A stretch of DNA of 64,000 nt from Azorhizobium oxalatiphilum (GCF_014635325.1 NZ_BMCT01000002.1:620001-684000), one strand, 5' to 3'; shown: positions 44,043-53,448, numbered from the stretch's first letter. A program made the numbers and translations. Notes: generated by a model from the sequence alone, not told the origin.

Positions 44043-44996
44043 GTGCGCGTGGTTGTGGTCGGTGGAACTGGCTTCGTGGGCCTGAACATAGCCACCGCGT
44101 TTCACGCCGCCGGCCACGAGGTCTGCCTTTTCGATCGCTCCGCCCCACCCGCCGGCTTCGACCTGCCTGTTACATTCATTGCCGGCGATGTACGTGATTT
44201 GGACGCGGTTGGACGCGCTTTTGTCCCTGGTACAGACCTCGTAATCCTCGGCGCGGCCATCACCGCCGGCCCGGCCCGCGAGGCCAGTGACCCAGGTACC
44301 ATTCTCGCTGTTAATCTCGGCGCACTGCCCGGCCTGATGAGGGCGGCCTGCGCCTCTGGCGCGCGGCGCATCATCAACCTGTCCTCCACCGCCGCTTACG
44401 GCGGCGCCACAGCCGATCTGCTGGACGAAGCCGTCGCCTGCGATCCCAAGGGCCTCTACAGCATCACCAAGTTCGCCTCCGAGCGCATCGCCGCGCGGCT
44501 GGGCGAGCTGTGGGGGCTGGAAGTGGCCAGCGTGCGCCTCAGCGCGGTCTTCGGGCCGTGGGAGCGCGCGACCGGCGTGCGCGACACCCTGAGCCCGCAA
44601 GCCCAGATCGTGGCGGCGGCACTGACCGGGACGCCCGCCCTCCTGCCCCGCCCGGGCCTGCGCGACTGGATTTATGCCCCGGACGTGGCCGAGGCCGTGC
44701 TGGCGCTGGCTACGGCGCCGCGCTGGAACGAGCCGGTCTACAACGTCTCCACCGGCGCGCGCTGGAGCGCCCTCGACTGGGGTCTCGCTCTCTCTACGCA
44801 CCTGACCGGCCTTACGTGCCGGCTGGCCGGCGCGAACGAGACCGCCACCATCGATCTGCACGCGCCCGCCGACCGCCCCTCGCTTGCCGTCGCGCGACTT
44901 GCGGCAGACGCCGGCTGGACGGCCCGGTTCGGCTGCGCCGACAGCGCCGCGCATCTTGCGCAATGGATCAGGAACAACCGGGAGACAGCCGCATGA
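44043..44996 (+). CDS. NAD-dependent epimerase/dehydratase-family protein
   Basis: 317 residues, extended SDR. The Rossmann motif VVGGTGFVG is at 5-13, with Asp at the end of the second strand (LFDRS) favouring NAD. Catalytic residues: Ser/Thr in LSSTAAYG and the YSITK pair. It starts with GTG 44043, preceded by GGAGA. The 298 bases upstream include an AT-rich stretch near 43905-43955 likely to carry the promoter. Its stop overlaps the next SDR start (ATGA). Substrate is unknown; in a catabolic operon it may be a sugar-acid dehydrogenase rather than an epimerase. Confidence 0.85.
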   Translation: MRVVVVGGTGFVGLNIATAFHAAGHEVCLFDRSAPPAGFDLPVTFIAGDVRDLDAVGRAFVPGTDLVILGAAITAGPAREASDPGTILAVNLGALPGLMRAACASGARRIINLSSTAAYGGATADLLDEAVACDPKGLYSITKFASERIAARLGELWGLEVASVRLSAVFGPWERATGVRDTLSPQAQIVAAALTGTPALLPRPGLRDWIYAPDVAEAVLALATAPRWNEPVYNVSTGARWSALDWGLALSTHLTGLTCRLAGANETATIDLHAPADRPSLAVARLAADAGWTARFGCADSAAHLAQWIRNNRETAA

Positions 44997-45754
44997 AACT
45001 CGAGAGCCGCATCGCCGTCATCACCGGCGCGGGTTCGGGCATCGGCCGCGCCACCGCCCTCCTGTTCGCGCAGGAAGGGGCCTCCGTGGCATTGGTGGAT
45101 CGCGATGCCGCCGCCCTTGCCGCCACCAACGAAGCCGTCACTGCTGCCGGCGGCCACGCCCTCTCCCTACCCGGCGATGTCGGAGACCTCGCCAGCGTCG
45201 AGGCTTCTGCCGCCACTGTCGTGGAAACCTTCGGCGGCATCGACATGCTGGTGGCAGCCGCAGGCATGTCCGTCGGCGGCACGGTGCTCACCACCAAGCC
45301 GGAAGACTGGGATGCCGTGTTTCGCGCCAATGTGGGCGGCACCTGGCTGTGGGCGCGCGCGGCCATTCCGGCCATGCGCACGCGGGGCGGCGGCGCCATC
45401 GTCACCTTCTCGTCCCAGCTGGCGCTGGCGGGCGGGCGCGGCAACAGCGCCTATGTGGCCGCCAAGGGCGCCATCCTCAGCCTGACCCGCACCATGGCCC
45501 TCGATTTTGCCGCGGACAACATCCGCGTCAACGCCATCGCGCCCGGCGCGGTGGAGACACCCATGCTCGCCCGCGGCTTCGGCCGGCAGGTGGACCCAGA
45601 CGCCGCGCGCGAGGCTTCCCGCCAACGCCACGCGCTGCGCCGGTTCGGGACCGCGGACGAGATCGCACAGGCAGCGCTCTATCTCGCGAGCGATGCCTCT
45701 TCCTTCATCACGGGTACGACCCTCGCGGTCGACGGCGGATGGCTTGCTTCATGA
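44993..45754 (+). CDS. SDR-family oxidoreductase
   Basis: 253 residues, classical SDR. The cofactor motif TGAGSGIGRA is at 11-20, Asp in ALVDRD suggests NAD, the catalytic Ser is in TFSSQLALAGG and the pair is YVAAK. The C-terminal FITGTTLAVDGGW is normal. It is translationally coupled on both sides: four-base ATGA overlaps with the epimerase-type gene before it and with the flavoprotein gene after it. Confidence 0.9.
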   Translation: MKLESRIAVITGAGSGIGRATALLFAQEGASVALVDRDAAALAATNEAVTAAGGHALSLPGDVGDLASVEASAATVVETFGGIDMLVAAAGMSVGGTVLTTKPEDWDAVFRANVGGTWLWARAAIPAMRTRGGGAIVTFSSQLALAGGRGNSAYVAAKGAILSLTRTMALDFAADNIRVNAIAPGAVETPMLARGFGRQVDPDAAREASRQRHALRRFGTADEIAQAALYLASDASSFITGTTLAVDGGWLAS

Positions 45755-47178
45755 CGACGACACTTGGCACCACAGACGGCCTGCTGGCTCTGGAACAGCA
45801 GGTTCGGGACGATCTGGCGCGGATCGCCCACCCCAAGGCCCCCTGGGTCAAGCCGCGCACGGCGCCCGATGGCAGCCATGCCTATGACGTGGTGATCGTC
45901 GGCGGCGGACAGGGCGGCCTCGCCACCGCCTTCACCCTGCAGCGGTCCAAGGTGGAGAACATCCTCGTTCTGGATCAGGCCCCGCGCGATCTTGAGGGCC
46001 CCTGGCGTACCTATTCGCGCATGCTGACCCTGCGCAGCCCCAAGGACTTCACCGGCCCGGACATGGACATCCCGAGCCTGACCTATCAGGCTTGGCACGA
46101 GGCCCTGTATGGCAAGGAAGCCTGGACTGAGCTGAAGCTCATCCCCAAGGATCTGTGGGCCGACTACCTGCTGTGGTATCGCGACGTGCTGGACCTGCCG
46201 GTGCGCAATCTCTGCCAGGTCACGGACATCGCCCCGGCCGACGGCCTGCTTGCCCTCACCGTGAGCACGCCCGATGGCGAAGAGACGGTCTATGCCCGCA
46301 AGGTGGTGCTCGCCACGGGACAGGAAGGCATGGGCAACTGGACCATGCCCGCCGAGCTCGAGCGCCTGCCCGAACACCTGCGCGCCCGTTCCTCGGACAT
46401 GATCGATTTCGAGGCCCTGAAGGGCAAGAAGGTGATCGTGATCGGTGCCGGCGCCTCGGCCTTCGACAATGCCGCGACCGCACTCGAAGCCGGCGTCGGC
46501 GAGGTGGAACAGCTCTGCCGCCGCTTCGAGCCGCAATTGGTGCAGCCCTATCTGTGGTTCACCTTTCGCGGCTTCATGCGCCACCTCTCCGAGCTGACCG
46601 ACGAATGGCGCTGGCGCTTCATGAGCACCGCCCTGCGCCTGCGCGAAGCCTTCCCGCAGGCCACCTATGACCGCTGCGCCCGCCACGACAATTTCCACCT
46701 GACCACGGGCGCCGGGCTCATCGACGCCTGCGAGCAGGACGGCCGCGCGGTGGTGAAGACCGAGGCCGGCACCTTCACGGCGGACTATGTGATCGCCTGC
46801 ACCGGCATCGGCATGGACTTCACCCTGCGGCCGGAGCTGAAGAGCTTTGCCCATAACATCGCCACATGGGGCGATCGCTACACGCCGCCGGAAAACGAGA
46901 AGGAAGCCCGCCTCTCAAAGTTCCCGTATCTCGCGGAGGATTATGGCTTCGAGGAGAAGGCGCCCGGCCAGACCCCATGGGTCAGCGACATCCACCTCTT
47001 CTCCATTGCCTCCACCATGAGCTTTGGTGCCTCCGGATCGTCCATCAATGCCATGACGACCGCCATTCCGAAGCTGGTGCACGGCCTCACCCGAGACCTG
47101 TTCCGCACCGACCTCGACCAGTTCTGGGCCGACTTCCAGGCCTATGACGTCCGTCAGGCCGAGGTGCGCAAGCCCTAG
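45751..47178 (+). CDS. FAD/NAD(P)-binding oxidoreductase (flavin monooxygenase type)
   Basis: 475 residues. Two dinucleotide-binding motifs: VVIVGGGQGGLATAF (about 48-62) for FAD and VIVIGAGASAFDNA (about 229-242) for NAD(P)H, as in CzcO-like monooxygenases. The order of the two motifs fits class B flavoprotein monooxygenases, but a full Baeyer-Villiger fingerprint is not seen. The start is ATG 45751, overlapping the SDR stop. The TAG stop is the first part of repeat copy 3. It is the last gene of the three-gene operon, and an ABC importer follows after about 200 bases. Confidence 0.82.
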   Translation: MTTTLGTTDGLLALEQQVRDDLARIAHPKAPWVKPRTAPDGSHAYDVVIVGGGQGGLATAFTLQRSKVENILVLDQAPRDLEGPWRTYSRMLTLRSPKDFTGPDMDIPSLTYQAWHEALYGKEAWTELKLIPKDLWADYLLWYRDVLDLPVRNLCQVTDIAPADGLLALTVSTPDGEETVYARKVVLATGQEGMGNWTMPAELERLPEHLRARSSDMIDFEALKGKKVIVIGAGASAFDNAATALEAGVGEVEQLCRRFEPQLVQPYLWFTFRGFMRHLSELTDEWRWRFMSTALRLREAFPQATYDRCARHDNFHLTTGAGLIDACEQDGRAVVKTEAGTFTADYVIACTGIGMDFTLRPELKSFAHNIATWGDRYTPPENEKEARLSKFPYLAEDYGFEEKAPGQTPWVSDIHLFSIASTMSFGASGSSINAMTTAIPKLVHGLTRDLFRTDLDQFWADFQAYDVRQAEVRKP

Positions 47179-47277
47179 AGCTTGTCCGGCTTTGACTGCT
47201 CTGCAATCCAGGCCGAAAGACATTCTCGATCAAAGGGTTGGAGTGCTTTCGCGTTTCCATGAAATGCCAAAGCACTC
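47177..47277. repeat. Two-hairpin dispersed repeat, copy 3
   Basis: Same orientation as copy 2, with several substitutions. It begins AGAGCTTGTCCGGC and its distal hairpin GAGTGCTTTCGCGTTTC / GAAATGCCAAAGCACTC has two mismatches. The compensating change of both arms (GAGCG to GAGTGC side and its partner) keeps most of the stem. The overlapping TAG is the stop codon of the flavoprotein gene. Confidence 0.82.
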
Positions 47278-47376
47278 CGGGCCTGAACGCCAACGGCATA
47301 CCAATTGCATACATCGGCGGCAGCGTCCCCCAGCGCACGCACCGCCCGTGTTCCCCTTCCTCAGGAGAGCTTGCCG

Positions 47377-49008
47377 ATGATTGACGTGTTCCTGAAACCC
47401 TCCCGCCGCCAGTGGATGATGGGCGCGGCGGCTCTGCTGACCGTCAGCATCGCCGCGCCCGCCGCACAGGCGCAGACCCGCGCCGAGACCCTGCGCTACG
47501 TCACCGGCGCGACGGTGAATACGCTGGATCCGACCATGCCCGGCTCCACCCGCGAGGCCTTCGCGGTGAGTCTCAGCACCTACGACCGTCTTGTCTCGTT
47601 CGGCCGCAAGCAGCTGAACGGCAAGTGGGTGTTCGATCTCGACACCGTGCGCGGCGAGCTGGCCGAAAGCTTCGACGTGAGCCCGGACGGGCTGAAGATC
47701 ACCTTCCACCTGCGCAAGGACGCCAAGTTCCAGGACGGCACCCCCGTCACCGCCGAGGACGTGAAGTGGTCGCTCGACCGCGCCGTGACCGCCAACTCGC
47801 TGGCCAAGGCGCAGTTGCTGACCGGTTCGCTCACCAGCACCGACCAGTTCAAGGTGATTGATCCCTACACGGTCGAAGTAACGCTGCCGAAGCCGGACAA
47901 GCTGGCACTGCCGAACCTTGCCACCGTCTATCCGGTGATCTTCAACTCCAAGGTCGCCAAGGCCCATGCCACTGCGGAAGACCCGTGGGCGCAGACCTGG
48001 CTGAAGGACAATACCGCCGGCTCGGGTGCCTTCCTCATCGAGACCTACAAGCCCGGTGAGCAGGTGATCCTCAAGCGCAATGACGCGTGGACCCGGAGCG
48101 CCAGCAACGGCCAGGCTGCCTTCAAGCGCCTGATCGTGCAGACGGTGCCGGAAGCCGCCACCCGCGCCAATCTGGTGGAGCGTGGCGATGCCGATATCGT
48201 CATCGACCTCCAGCCCACCGATGCGGCGGCGCTGGAGCAGAAGGGCAAGCTGAAGGTCATCTCGACCCCGCAGTACAATGCGATCAACTTCATCTCGTTC
48301 AACAACAAGATCCCGCCGTTCGACAACCCGAACGTGCGCAAGGCCATCGCCTATGCCCTCCCCTATGAGGACATGTTCAAGGCGGCCCTGTTCGGCCGCG
48401 GCTATCCGCTCTATGGCGCCACCTGGGCGGACGGCAAGGCACCTTCCGGCGGCTTCCCCATCCCGCAGCCGGTGAACACCGATCTTGCCAAGGCGAAGGA
48501 GTATCTGAAGGCCGCCGGCATGCCGGATGGTTTCTCCACCACCTTCTCCTTCAATGTCGGTCAGGCCAATGTGGTGGAGCCCATGGCGGCGCTACTGAAG
48601 GAGTCTCTGGCCAAGGTCGGCATCAAGGTCGACATCCAGAAGCTGCCCGACGCGCAGATGTCCACGCTCATCAACGAGAAGAAGGTCCCCTTCTTCACCG
48701 AGGGCATCGTGGCCTGGCTGCCGTCCATGGATTATTTCTACCGGAACTTCTACATCGGCAATATCCGCTGGAACTACTCCTCGCTCGATAATCCGCAGAT
48801 CACCGAGATCGCTCAGGCCGCGCGCTTCGAGCAGGACAAGGCAAAGTATGAGGCCATGGGCCGCGAGCTCAACACCCTCCACTTCGAGATCATGCCCCAG
48901 ATCCCGGTCTGGCAGGCCTCGCAGGACGCGGTGATGGCGCCCTCCATCGAAGGCTACACCTACCAGTTCCACCGTCAGGTGGATTACCGGGATCTGAGCC
49001 GCAAATGA
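47377..49008 (+). CDS. Peptide/opine-type ABC transporter binding protein (SBP_bac_5)
   Basis: 543 residues. The N-terminus KPSRRQWMMGAAALLTVSIAAPAAQAQ is a signal peptide with a twin-arginine-like SRRQWMM sequence, so export may go through Tat. The body is family-5 (DppA/OppA-like): LRYVTGATVNTLDPTMPGSTREA, DGLKITFHLRKDAKFQDGTPVTAEDVKWS. AGGAGA precedes ATG 47377. The last bases overlap the permease start. It is the first gene of a complete importer. Confidence 0.9.
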   Translation: MIDVFLKPSRRQWMMGAAALLTVSIAAPAAQAQTRAETLRYVTGATVNTLDPTMPGSTREAFAVSLSTYDRLVSFGRKQLNGKWVFDLDTVRGELAESFDVSPDGLKITFHLRKDAKFQDGTPVTAEDVKWSLDRAVTANSLAKAQLLTGSLTSTDQFKVIDPYTVEVTLPKPDKLALPNLATVYPVIFNSKVAKAHATAEDPWAQTWLKDNTAGSGAFLIETYKPGEQVILKRNDAWTRSASNGQAAFKRLIVQTVPEAATRANLVERGDADIVIDLQPTDAAALEQKGKLKVISTPQYNAINFISFNNKIPPFDNPNVRKAIAYALPYEDMFKAALFGRGYPLYGATWADGKAPSGGFPIPQPVNTDLAKAKEYLKAAGMPDGFSTTFSFNVGQANVVEPMAALLKESLAKVGIKVDIQKLPDAQMSTLINEKKVPFFTEGIVAWLPSMDYFYRNFYIGNIRWNYSSLDNPQITEIAQAARFEQDKAKYEAMGRELNTLHFEIMPQIPVWQASQDAVMAPSIEGYTYQFHRQVDYRDLSRK

Positions 49009-50036
49009 GTCAGTTCGCCTCTACGGCGAGGCGGGCGGGGCGACGCTTTGTGTCGTCCCTCCCGGCCCTTCTGGGCGTGCTCGTCTTCACCTTTCTCTTG
49101 ATGCGCGTGCTGCCCGGCGACCCGGCCGTGTTCTTCGCCTCCGGCCCCACCGCCGGCAAGGAGGAGATCGAGACCATCCGCAAGCAGATGGGCCTCGACA
49201 AGCCGATGCCGGAACAGCTCGCGCGCTACATGCTGGATGTGGCGCAGGGCAATCTCGGCAACTCGCTCACCACCGGCCAGCCGGTGTCGAAGGATCTGCG
49301 GGAGCGCCTGCCGGCCTCGCTGGAACTCACCTTCGCCGCACTGCTGATCGCCCTTCTCTCCGCCGTGCCGCTGGGCATCGCGGCGGCGCTGAAGCCCAAC
49401 TCGCTGGTGGACCATGGCGTGCGCCTTCTGTGCGCGCTCGGCGTGTGCGTGCCCACCTTCGTGTCGGGCCTGCTGCTGATCTATGTGTTCTATTACCTGC
49501 TCGGCTATGCGCCCGATCCCACCGGCCGCATCGACATCTTCACCAGCCAGCCGCCGCGCATGACCGGCTTCCTGCTCATCGACTTCCTGCTCGCCGGCGA
49601 TCTGTCGGGCTGGTGGGCGGCGGCGAGCCAGCTTGTGCTGCCCGCCTTCACCATGGCGCTGTTCGTGGTGGCACCACTGGCGCGCATCACCCGCGCGGCC
49701 ATGCTGTCCTCGCTCGGCAGTGATTTCGTGCGCACCGCGCGCTCCATCGGCCTGCCGCGCTGGCGCATCGTCGTGGTCTATGCGCTGCGCAACGCCATCC
49801 TGCCGGTGCTCACCATCACCGGCATCGTCTTCTCCACCATGCTCGGCGCCAACGTGCTGGTGGAAAAGGTGTTCTCCTGGCCGGGCGTCGCCTCCTACGC
49901 GCTCGATGCGCTGCTCGCCTCGGACTATGCGCCGGTGCAGGGCTTCGTGCTGCTGATGGCCTTCATCTTCGTGATCGTGAACCTCGTGATCGACGTCCTT
50001 TACGGCATCGCCGACCCCCGGATTTCCATCGAATGA
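49005..50036 (+). CDS. ABC transporter permease (DppB type)
   Basis: 343 residues, DppB/OppB family: N-terminal membrane anchor (FVSSLPALLGVLVFTFLLMRVLPGDPAVFF), then the transmembrane domain with an EAA-like loop VRTARSIGLPRWRIVVVYALRNAILP. ATGA overlaps with genes on both sides show tight coupling within the transporter operon. Confidence 0.92.
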   Translation: MSQFASTARRAGRRFVSSLPALLGVLVFTFLLMRVLPGDPAVFFASGPTAGKEEIETIRKQMGLDKPMPEQLARYMLDVAQGNLGNSLTTGQPVSKDLRERLPASLELTFAALLIALLSAVPLGIAAALKPNSLVDHGVRLLCALGVCVPTFVSGLLLIYVFYYLLGYAPDPTGRIDIFTSQPPRMTGFLLIDFLLAGDLSGWWAAASQLVLPAFTMALFVVAPLARITRAAMLSSLGSDFVRTARSIGLPRWRIVVVYALRNAILPVLTITGIVFSTMLGANVLVEKVFSWPGVASYALDALLASDYAPVQGFVLLMAFIFVIVNLVIDVLYGIADPRISIE

Positions 50037-50881
50037 GCAGCGCCACCCTCAAGCATGCCGCCTTCGTGCTGCGCGGCAATCCGCTCACCGCCATCGCCGC
50101 CTTCGCGACGGCCCTGCTCGTCGTCCTCGCCATCATCGGCCCGGCGATCGTGCCCTATGATCCCACAGCCTCGGACGTCGCCCATGCGCTGGAGGCGCCG
50201 ACCGCAGCCCACTGGTTCGGCACCGACCAGCTCGGCCGCGACGTGTTCAGCCGCGTCATCGTCGCCGCGCGACTGGACCTTGCCATCGCCGCCTCGGCGG
50301 TGGTGCTCAGCTTCGCGCTGGGGGCGGTCATCGGCAGCATCTGCGGCTATACGGGCGGCCGGGTGGATCGGGCCGTGGGCCGCTTCGTGGATGTGCTGAT
50401 GGCCTTCCCGCTGTTCGTGCTGGCCATGGCCATGGTGGCGGCGCTGGGCAACCGGGTCGAGAACATCGTCATTGCCACCGCGCTCATCAACCTGCCCTTC
50501 TACATCCGCTTCGCCCGCGCCGAGGTGAACGTGCGCCGCAATGCCGGCTGGGTGGAAGCCGCGCGCGCCTGCGGCGACAGCCACCTCTCGGTGGTGCTGC
50601 GCTTCCTGCTGCCCAACATCCTGCCCGCCATGGCGGTGCAGATCTCGCTCAATCTGGGCTGGGCGATCCTGAACGCCGCCGGCCTCTCCTTCATCGGCCT
50701 CGGCGTGAAGCCGCCGACGCCGGAATGGGGGATCATGGTGGCGGAAGGCGCCCGCTTCATCTCCACCGGCAAATGGTGGCTCGTGGCCTTCCCCGGCCTC
50801 GCGCTGATGTTTTGCGTGCTGTGCTTCAACCTGCTGGGTGACGGCCTGCGCGATATTCTGGACCCGAGGATGCGCACATGA
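50033..50881 (+). CDS. ABC transporter permease (DppC type)
   Basis: 282 residues, DppC/OppC family. Typical FGTDQLGRDVFSRVIVAARLDLAIA in the first third and the EAA-like loop WVEAARACGDSHLSVVLRFLLPN. It pairs with the preceding DppB-type permease. Its stop overlaps the start of the ATPase gene. Confidence 0.92.
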   Translation: MSSATLKHAAFVLRGNPLTAIAAFATALLVVLAIIGPAIVPYDPTASDVAHALEAPTAAHWFGTDQLGRDVFSRVIVAARLDLAIAASAVVLSFALGAVIGSICGYTGGRVDRAVGRFVDVLMAFPLFVLAMAMVAALGNRVENIVIATALINLPFYIRFARAEVNVRRNAGWVEAARACGDSHLSVVLRFLLPNILPAMAVQISLNLGWAILNAAGLSFIGLGVKPPTPEWGIMVAEGARFISTGKWWLVAFPGLALMFCVLCFNLLGDGLRDILDPRMRT

Positions 50882-52524
50882 CCGAACCTCTGCTGCGCAT
50901 CGAAGATCTGGCCGTCACCTTCTCCACCCGGCGCGGCCCGGTGGAAGCGGTGAAGGGCATCGACCTCGACCTGCCCGCCGGCCGCATGCTCGGCATCGTG
51001 GGGGAATCCGGCTCCGGCAAGTCGGTGACAGCCTTTGCGGTCACGCGCCTGCTGGACGCGGCCGGCCGCATCTCGCGGGGCCGCGTGCTGTTCCGGGGCG
51101 AGGATATCAGCCGCGCCTCCTCCAAGACGCTGCGCGCCATCCATGGCGCCGCCATCTCCATGATCTTCCAGAACCCGCGGGCGGCGCTGAATCCCATCCG
51201 CACCGTGGGCCTGCAACTGGCCGATGCGCTGCGCGCCCACCGCCCGCTCTCCGACAAGGCGGCCCGCGAAAAGGCGCTGGAGCTCCTGAAGACGGTGCTG
51301 ATCCGTGAGCCGGAGAAGCGGCTCGACGCCTATCCGCATGAGCTGTCCGGCGGCATGTGCCAGCGGGTGATGATCGCCATGGCGATCGCCTGCGAACCGG
51401 CGCTACTGATCGCCGACGAGCCCACCACCGGCCTCGACGTGACCACGCAGAAGACGGTAATGGACCTCATCGCCCGCATCACCGCCGAGCGGCAGATGGC
51501 GGTGATCCTGATCACCCACGACCTTGGCCTCGCCGCCCAGTATTGCCAGGACGTGGTGGTGATGGAGCAGGGCCGCATCGTGGAGCGGGCCGCGCCCGAG
51601 GCCCTGTTCCGCAGGCCGCAGCATCCCTACACCAGGCGCCTCGTGGCCGCCTCCCCCACCCCCACCTCGAAGGTGGAGGATCTGGTGGCGGACCCGGAAT
51701 ATCACGTCCCCCTGCCACCGGAGCCGCTGCGCGAAAAGCCCGCCGCCGGCACGCCGCCGCTACTGGAGGTGGTGAACCTCGTCAAGCGCTACAACCACGG
51801 CATCACTGCCGTGGGCGGGGTGTCGTTCAGCATCGGTGCGGGCGAGAGCGTCGGCCTCGTGGGCGAGAGCGGCTCGGGCAAGAGCACCATCTCGCGCATG
51901 ATATGCCGCCTCATCGACCAGACCGAGGGCGAGATCAATTTCGAGGGCCAGTCCATCAGCGGCATTCCGGCTGATGGCTTCCACCGCTCGCCCTATCGCC
52001 GGCAGATCCAGATCGTGTTCCAGGATCCGCACGACAGCCTCAATCCGCGTTTCTCCGCCTTCGATGCCATCGCCCATCCGCTGAAGCGGCTGGATCGGCT
52101 GTCGAACACGGCGCTCAAGGAGCGGGTGCTGGACTGCGCCGCCAAGGTTGGCCTGCCGGCCAATCTGCTGGACCGCTTCCCGCACCAGCTCTCCGGCGGC
52201 CAGAAGGCGCGCGTGGGCATCGCCCGTGCCATCTCCGTGCGCCCGCGTCTGCTGGTGCTGGACGAGCCCACCGCCGCCCTCGACGTCTCCGTGCAGGCGG
52301 TGACGCTGCAACTGCTGGAGCGGCTGCGGCGGGAGGACAATCTCTCTTTCCTGTTCGTCAGCCACGATCTCAACGTGGTGCGCATGATGTGCGAGCGCAC
52401 CATCGTGCTGCAGAACGGTTGTGTTGTTGAGCAGGGCGAGAGCCGTCGCCTGTTCGACGCGCCGGAAAGCGAGTACACCCGAACCCTGCTCGCCGCCGTG
52501 CCGCATTTCGAAGGCGCGGCCTGA
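50878..52524 (+). CDS. ABC transporter double ATP-binding protein (DppDF fusion)
   Basis: 548 residues with two complete ABC ATPase domains in one chain. Walker A motifs are GESGSGKS at 42-49 and again GESGSGKST at 329-337. Signatures are LSGGMCQRVMIAMAI and LSGGQKARVGIARAI, and Walker B motifs LLIADEPTTGLD and LLVLDEPTAALD. This replaces separate DppD and DppF subunits, as is common in this transporter family (for example GsiA, YejF). Completes the importer. Confidence 0.93.
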   Translation: MTEPLLRIEDLAVTFSTRRGPVEAVKGIDLDLPAGRMLGIVGESGSGKSVTAFAVTRLLDAAGRISRGRVLFRGEDISRASSKTLRAIHGAAISMIFQNPRAALNPIRTVGLQLADALRAHRPLSDKAAREKALELLKTVLIREPEKRLDAYPHELSGGMCQRVMIAMAIACEPALLIADEPTTGLDVTTQKTVMDLIARITAERQMAVILITHDLGLAAQYCQDVVVMEQGRIVERAAPEALFRRPQHPYTRRLVAASPTPTSKVEDLVADPEYHVPLPPEPLREKPAAGTPPLLEVVNLVKRYNHGITAVGGVSFSIGAGESVGLVGESGSGKSTISRMICRLIDQTEGEINFEGQSISGIPADGFHRSPYRRQIQIVFQDPHDSLNPRFSAFDAIAHPLKRLDRLSNTALKERVLDCAAKVGLPANLLDRFPHQLSGGQKARVGIARAISVRPRLLVLDEPTAALDVSVQAVTLQLLERLRREDNLSFLFVSHDLNVVRMMCERTIVLQNGCVVEQGESRRLFDAPESEYTRTLLAAVPHFEGAA

Positions 52525-52550
52525 GCGCCAGCAAGAACGGGACAAACGTC

Positions 52551-53300
52551 ATGCGTGAATGGGATATGGACGCGTCTGTGGCTGCCCTCGTGGAGGCGCA
52601 CCGTACCGGCGTGCTGATCGAGGCGCTGCCGCGCACGCCCTCCGGTCCGGACGAGGCGCATGCCATTCAGGATGAAGTCATCGCCCGTCTCGGCGTGGAG
52701 GTCGGTGGCTTCAAGGCTTCGATCCCGAAGGACGCGCCTCCCAAGCGCGCCCTCATTCAGGCACCGATGATCCGCCAGAGCCCGGCGCACATGACGCCCG
52801 AAGAGGCGCCGCATCGGGGCGTGGAAGCGGAGATCGTGTTCCGCTTCACCCGCGACTTCCCGCCCCGGCCGGAGCCTTACGCTCGCGAGGAGATCGCGGC
52901 CGGCGTCTCGGCCCTGCCAGGCATCGAAGTGGTGTCCAGCCGCTTCCGCGAGCCGCTCGCCCGCCCGCCGCTGGAGCAGATGGCGGACGCCATCATCAAT
53001 GGCGGGCTGGTGCTGGGGCCGGAGACGGCGGACTGGTCCGGGCTCGATCTGGCCCGCCTGCATGTGCGGCTCGAAGTGAATGGCGAAACGCTGGTGGATC
53101 GACAGGGCGGCCATCCCACCAACGATCCGCTGGGCATTGCAGTGGCGCTGGTGGAGATGATGCGCACCGGCGCAGGTGTCCGCACCGGGCAGGTGGTGGC
53201 CACTGGCAGTTGGTCCGGCATGCCATTCCTGAAGCCCGGCGACCACTGCGTGGCAACCTTCGAAGGCCTCGGCACGGCGGAAGTCACCTTTTCGGCTTAG
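52551..53300 (+). CDS. 2-keto-4-pentenoate hydratase-type (FAH superfamily) enzyme
   Basis: 249 residues, MhpD/DmpE-like. Metal-binding acidic residues are seen in HRGVEAEIVFRF, and the family's late motif WSGMPFLKPGDHCVATFEGLGTAEVTF is clear. Enzymes of this family hydrate 2-hydroxypenta-2,4-dienoate or decarboxylate 2-oxo-enoates. It is 26 bases after the transporter genes and probably belongs to the same operon, so the imported compound may be degraded to a 2-oxo acid. The TAG stop is followed by a large hairpin. Confidence 0.83.
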   Translation: MREWDMDASVAALVEAHRTGVLIEALPRTPSGPDEAHAIQDEVIARLGVEVGGFKASIPKDAPPKRALIQAPMIRQSPAHMTPEEAPHRGVEAEIVFRFTRDFPPRPEPYAREEIAAGVSALPGIEVVSSRFREPLARPPLEQMADAIINGGLVLGPETADWSGLDLARLHVRLEVNGETLVDRQGGHPTNDPLGIAVALVEMMRTGAGVRTGQVVATGSWSGMPFLKPGDHCVATFEGLGTAEVTFSA

Positions 53301-53359
53301 AGCCATTCCCGCATGAACGCGAGCGCTTCTGCGAAAATAAACACGATAAAACAATAAGT

Positions 53360-53400
53360 TATAGCGCTTCAGAGTTTCCACGAAACTCTGAAGCGCTATA
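53360..53400. repeat. 19-bp perfect hairpin, diverged relative of the two-hairpin repeat
   Basis: TATAGCGCTTCAGAGTTTC (53360-53378) pairs perfectly with 53382-53400 around CAC. The loop context TTTCCACGAAA matches the TTTCCATGAAA of the repeat family, and TAGAGC at 53298-53303 matches its terminus. The central part differs and is AT-rich. It may also terminate the transporter operon. Confidence 0.6.
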
Positions 53401-53416
53401 GTCAACGAAGGTCAGC

Positions 53417-53448
53417 GCGGGCAGTCCCACGATCAGGGAACTGCCCGC
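53417..53448 (-). terminator. Terminator of TonB-dependent receptor gene
   Basis: GCGGGCAG (53417-53424) pairs with CTGCCCGC (53441-53448), with an inner CCC/GGG pair, just after the receptor stop codon on the minus strand. Confidence 0.6.

Noticed and set aside
44510-47178. Much longer N-terminal extensions of the SDR and flavoprotein genes (into the preceding genes)
   Set aside because: Family-typical N-termini start exactly at the ATGA overlaps; the extensions are out-of-frame readings of the neighbouring genes.
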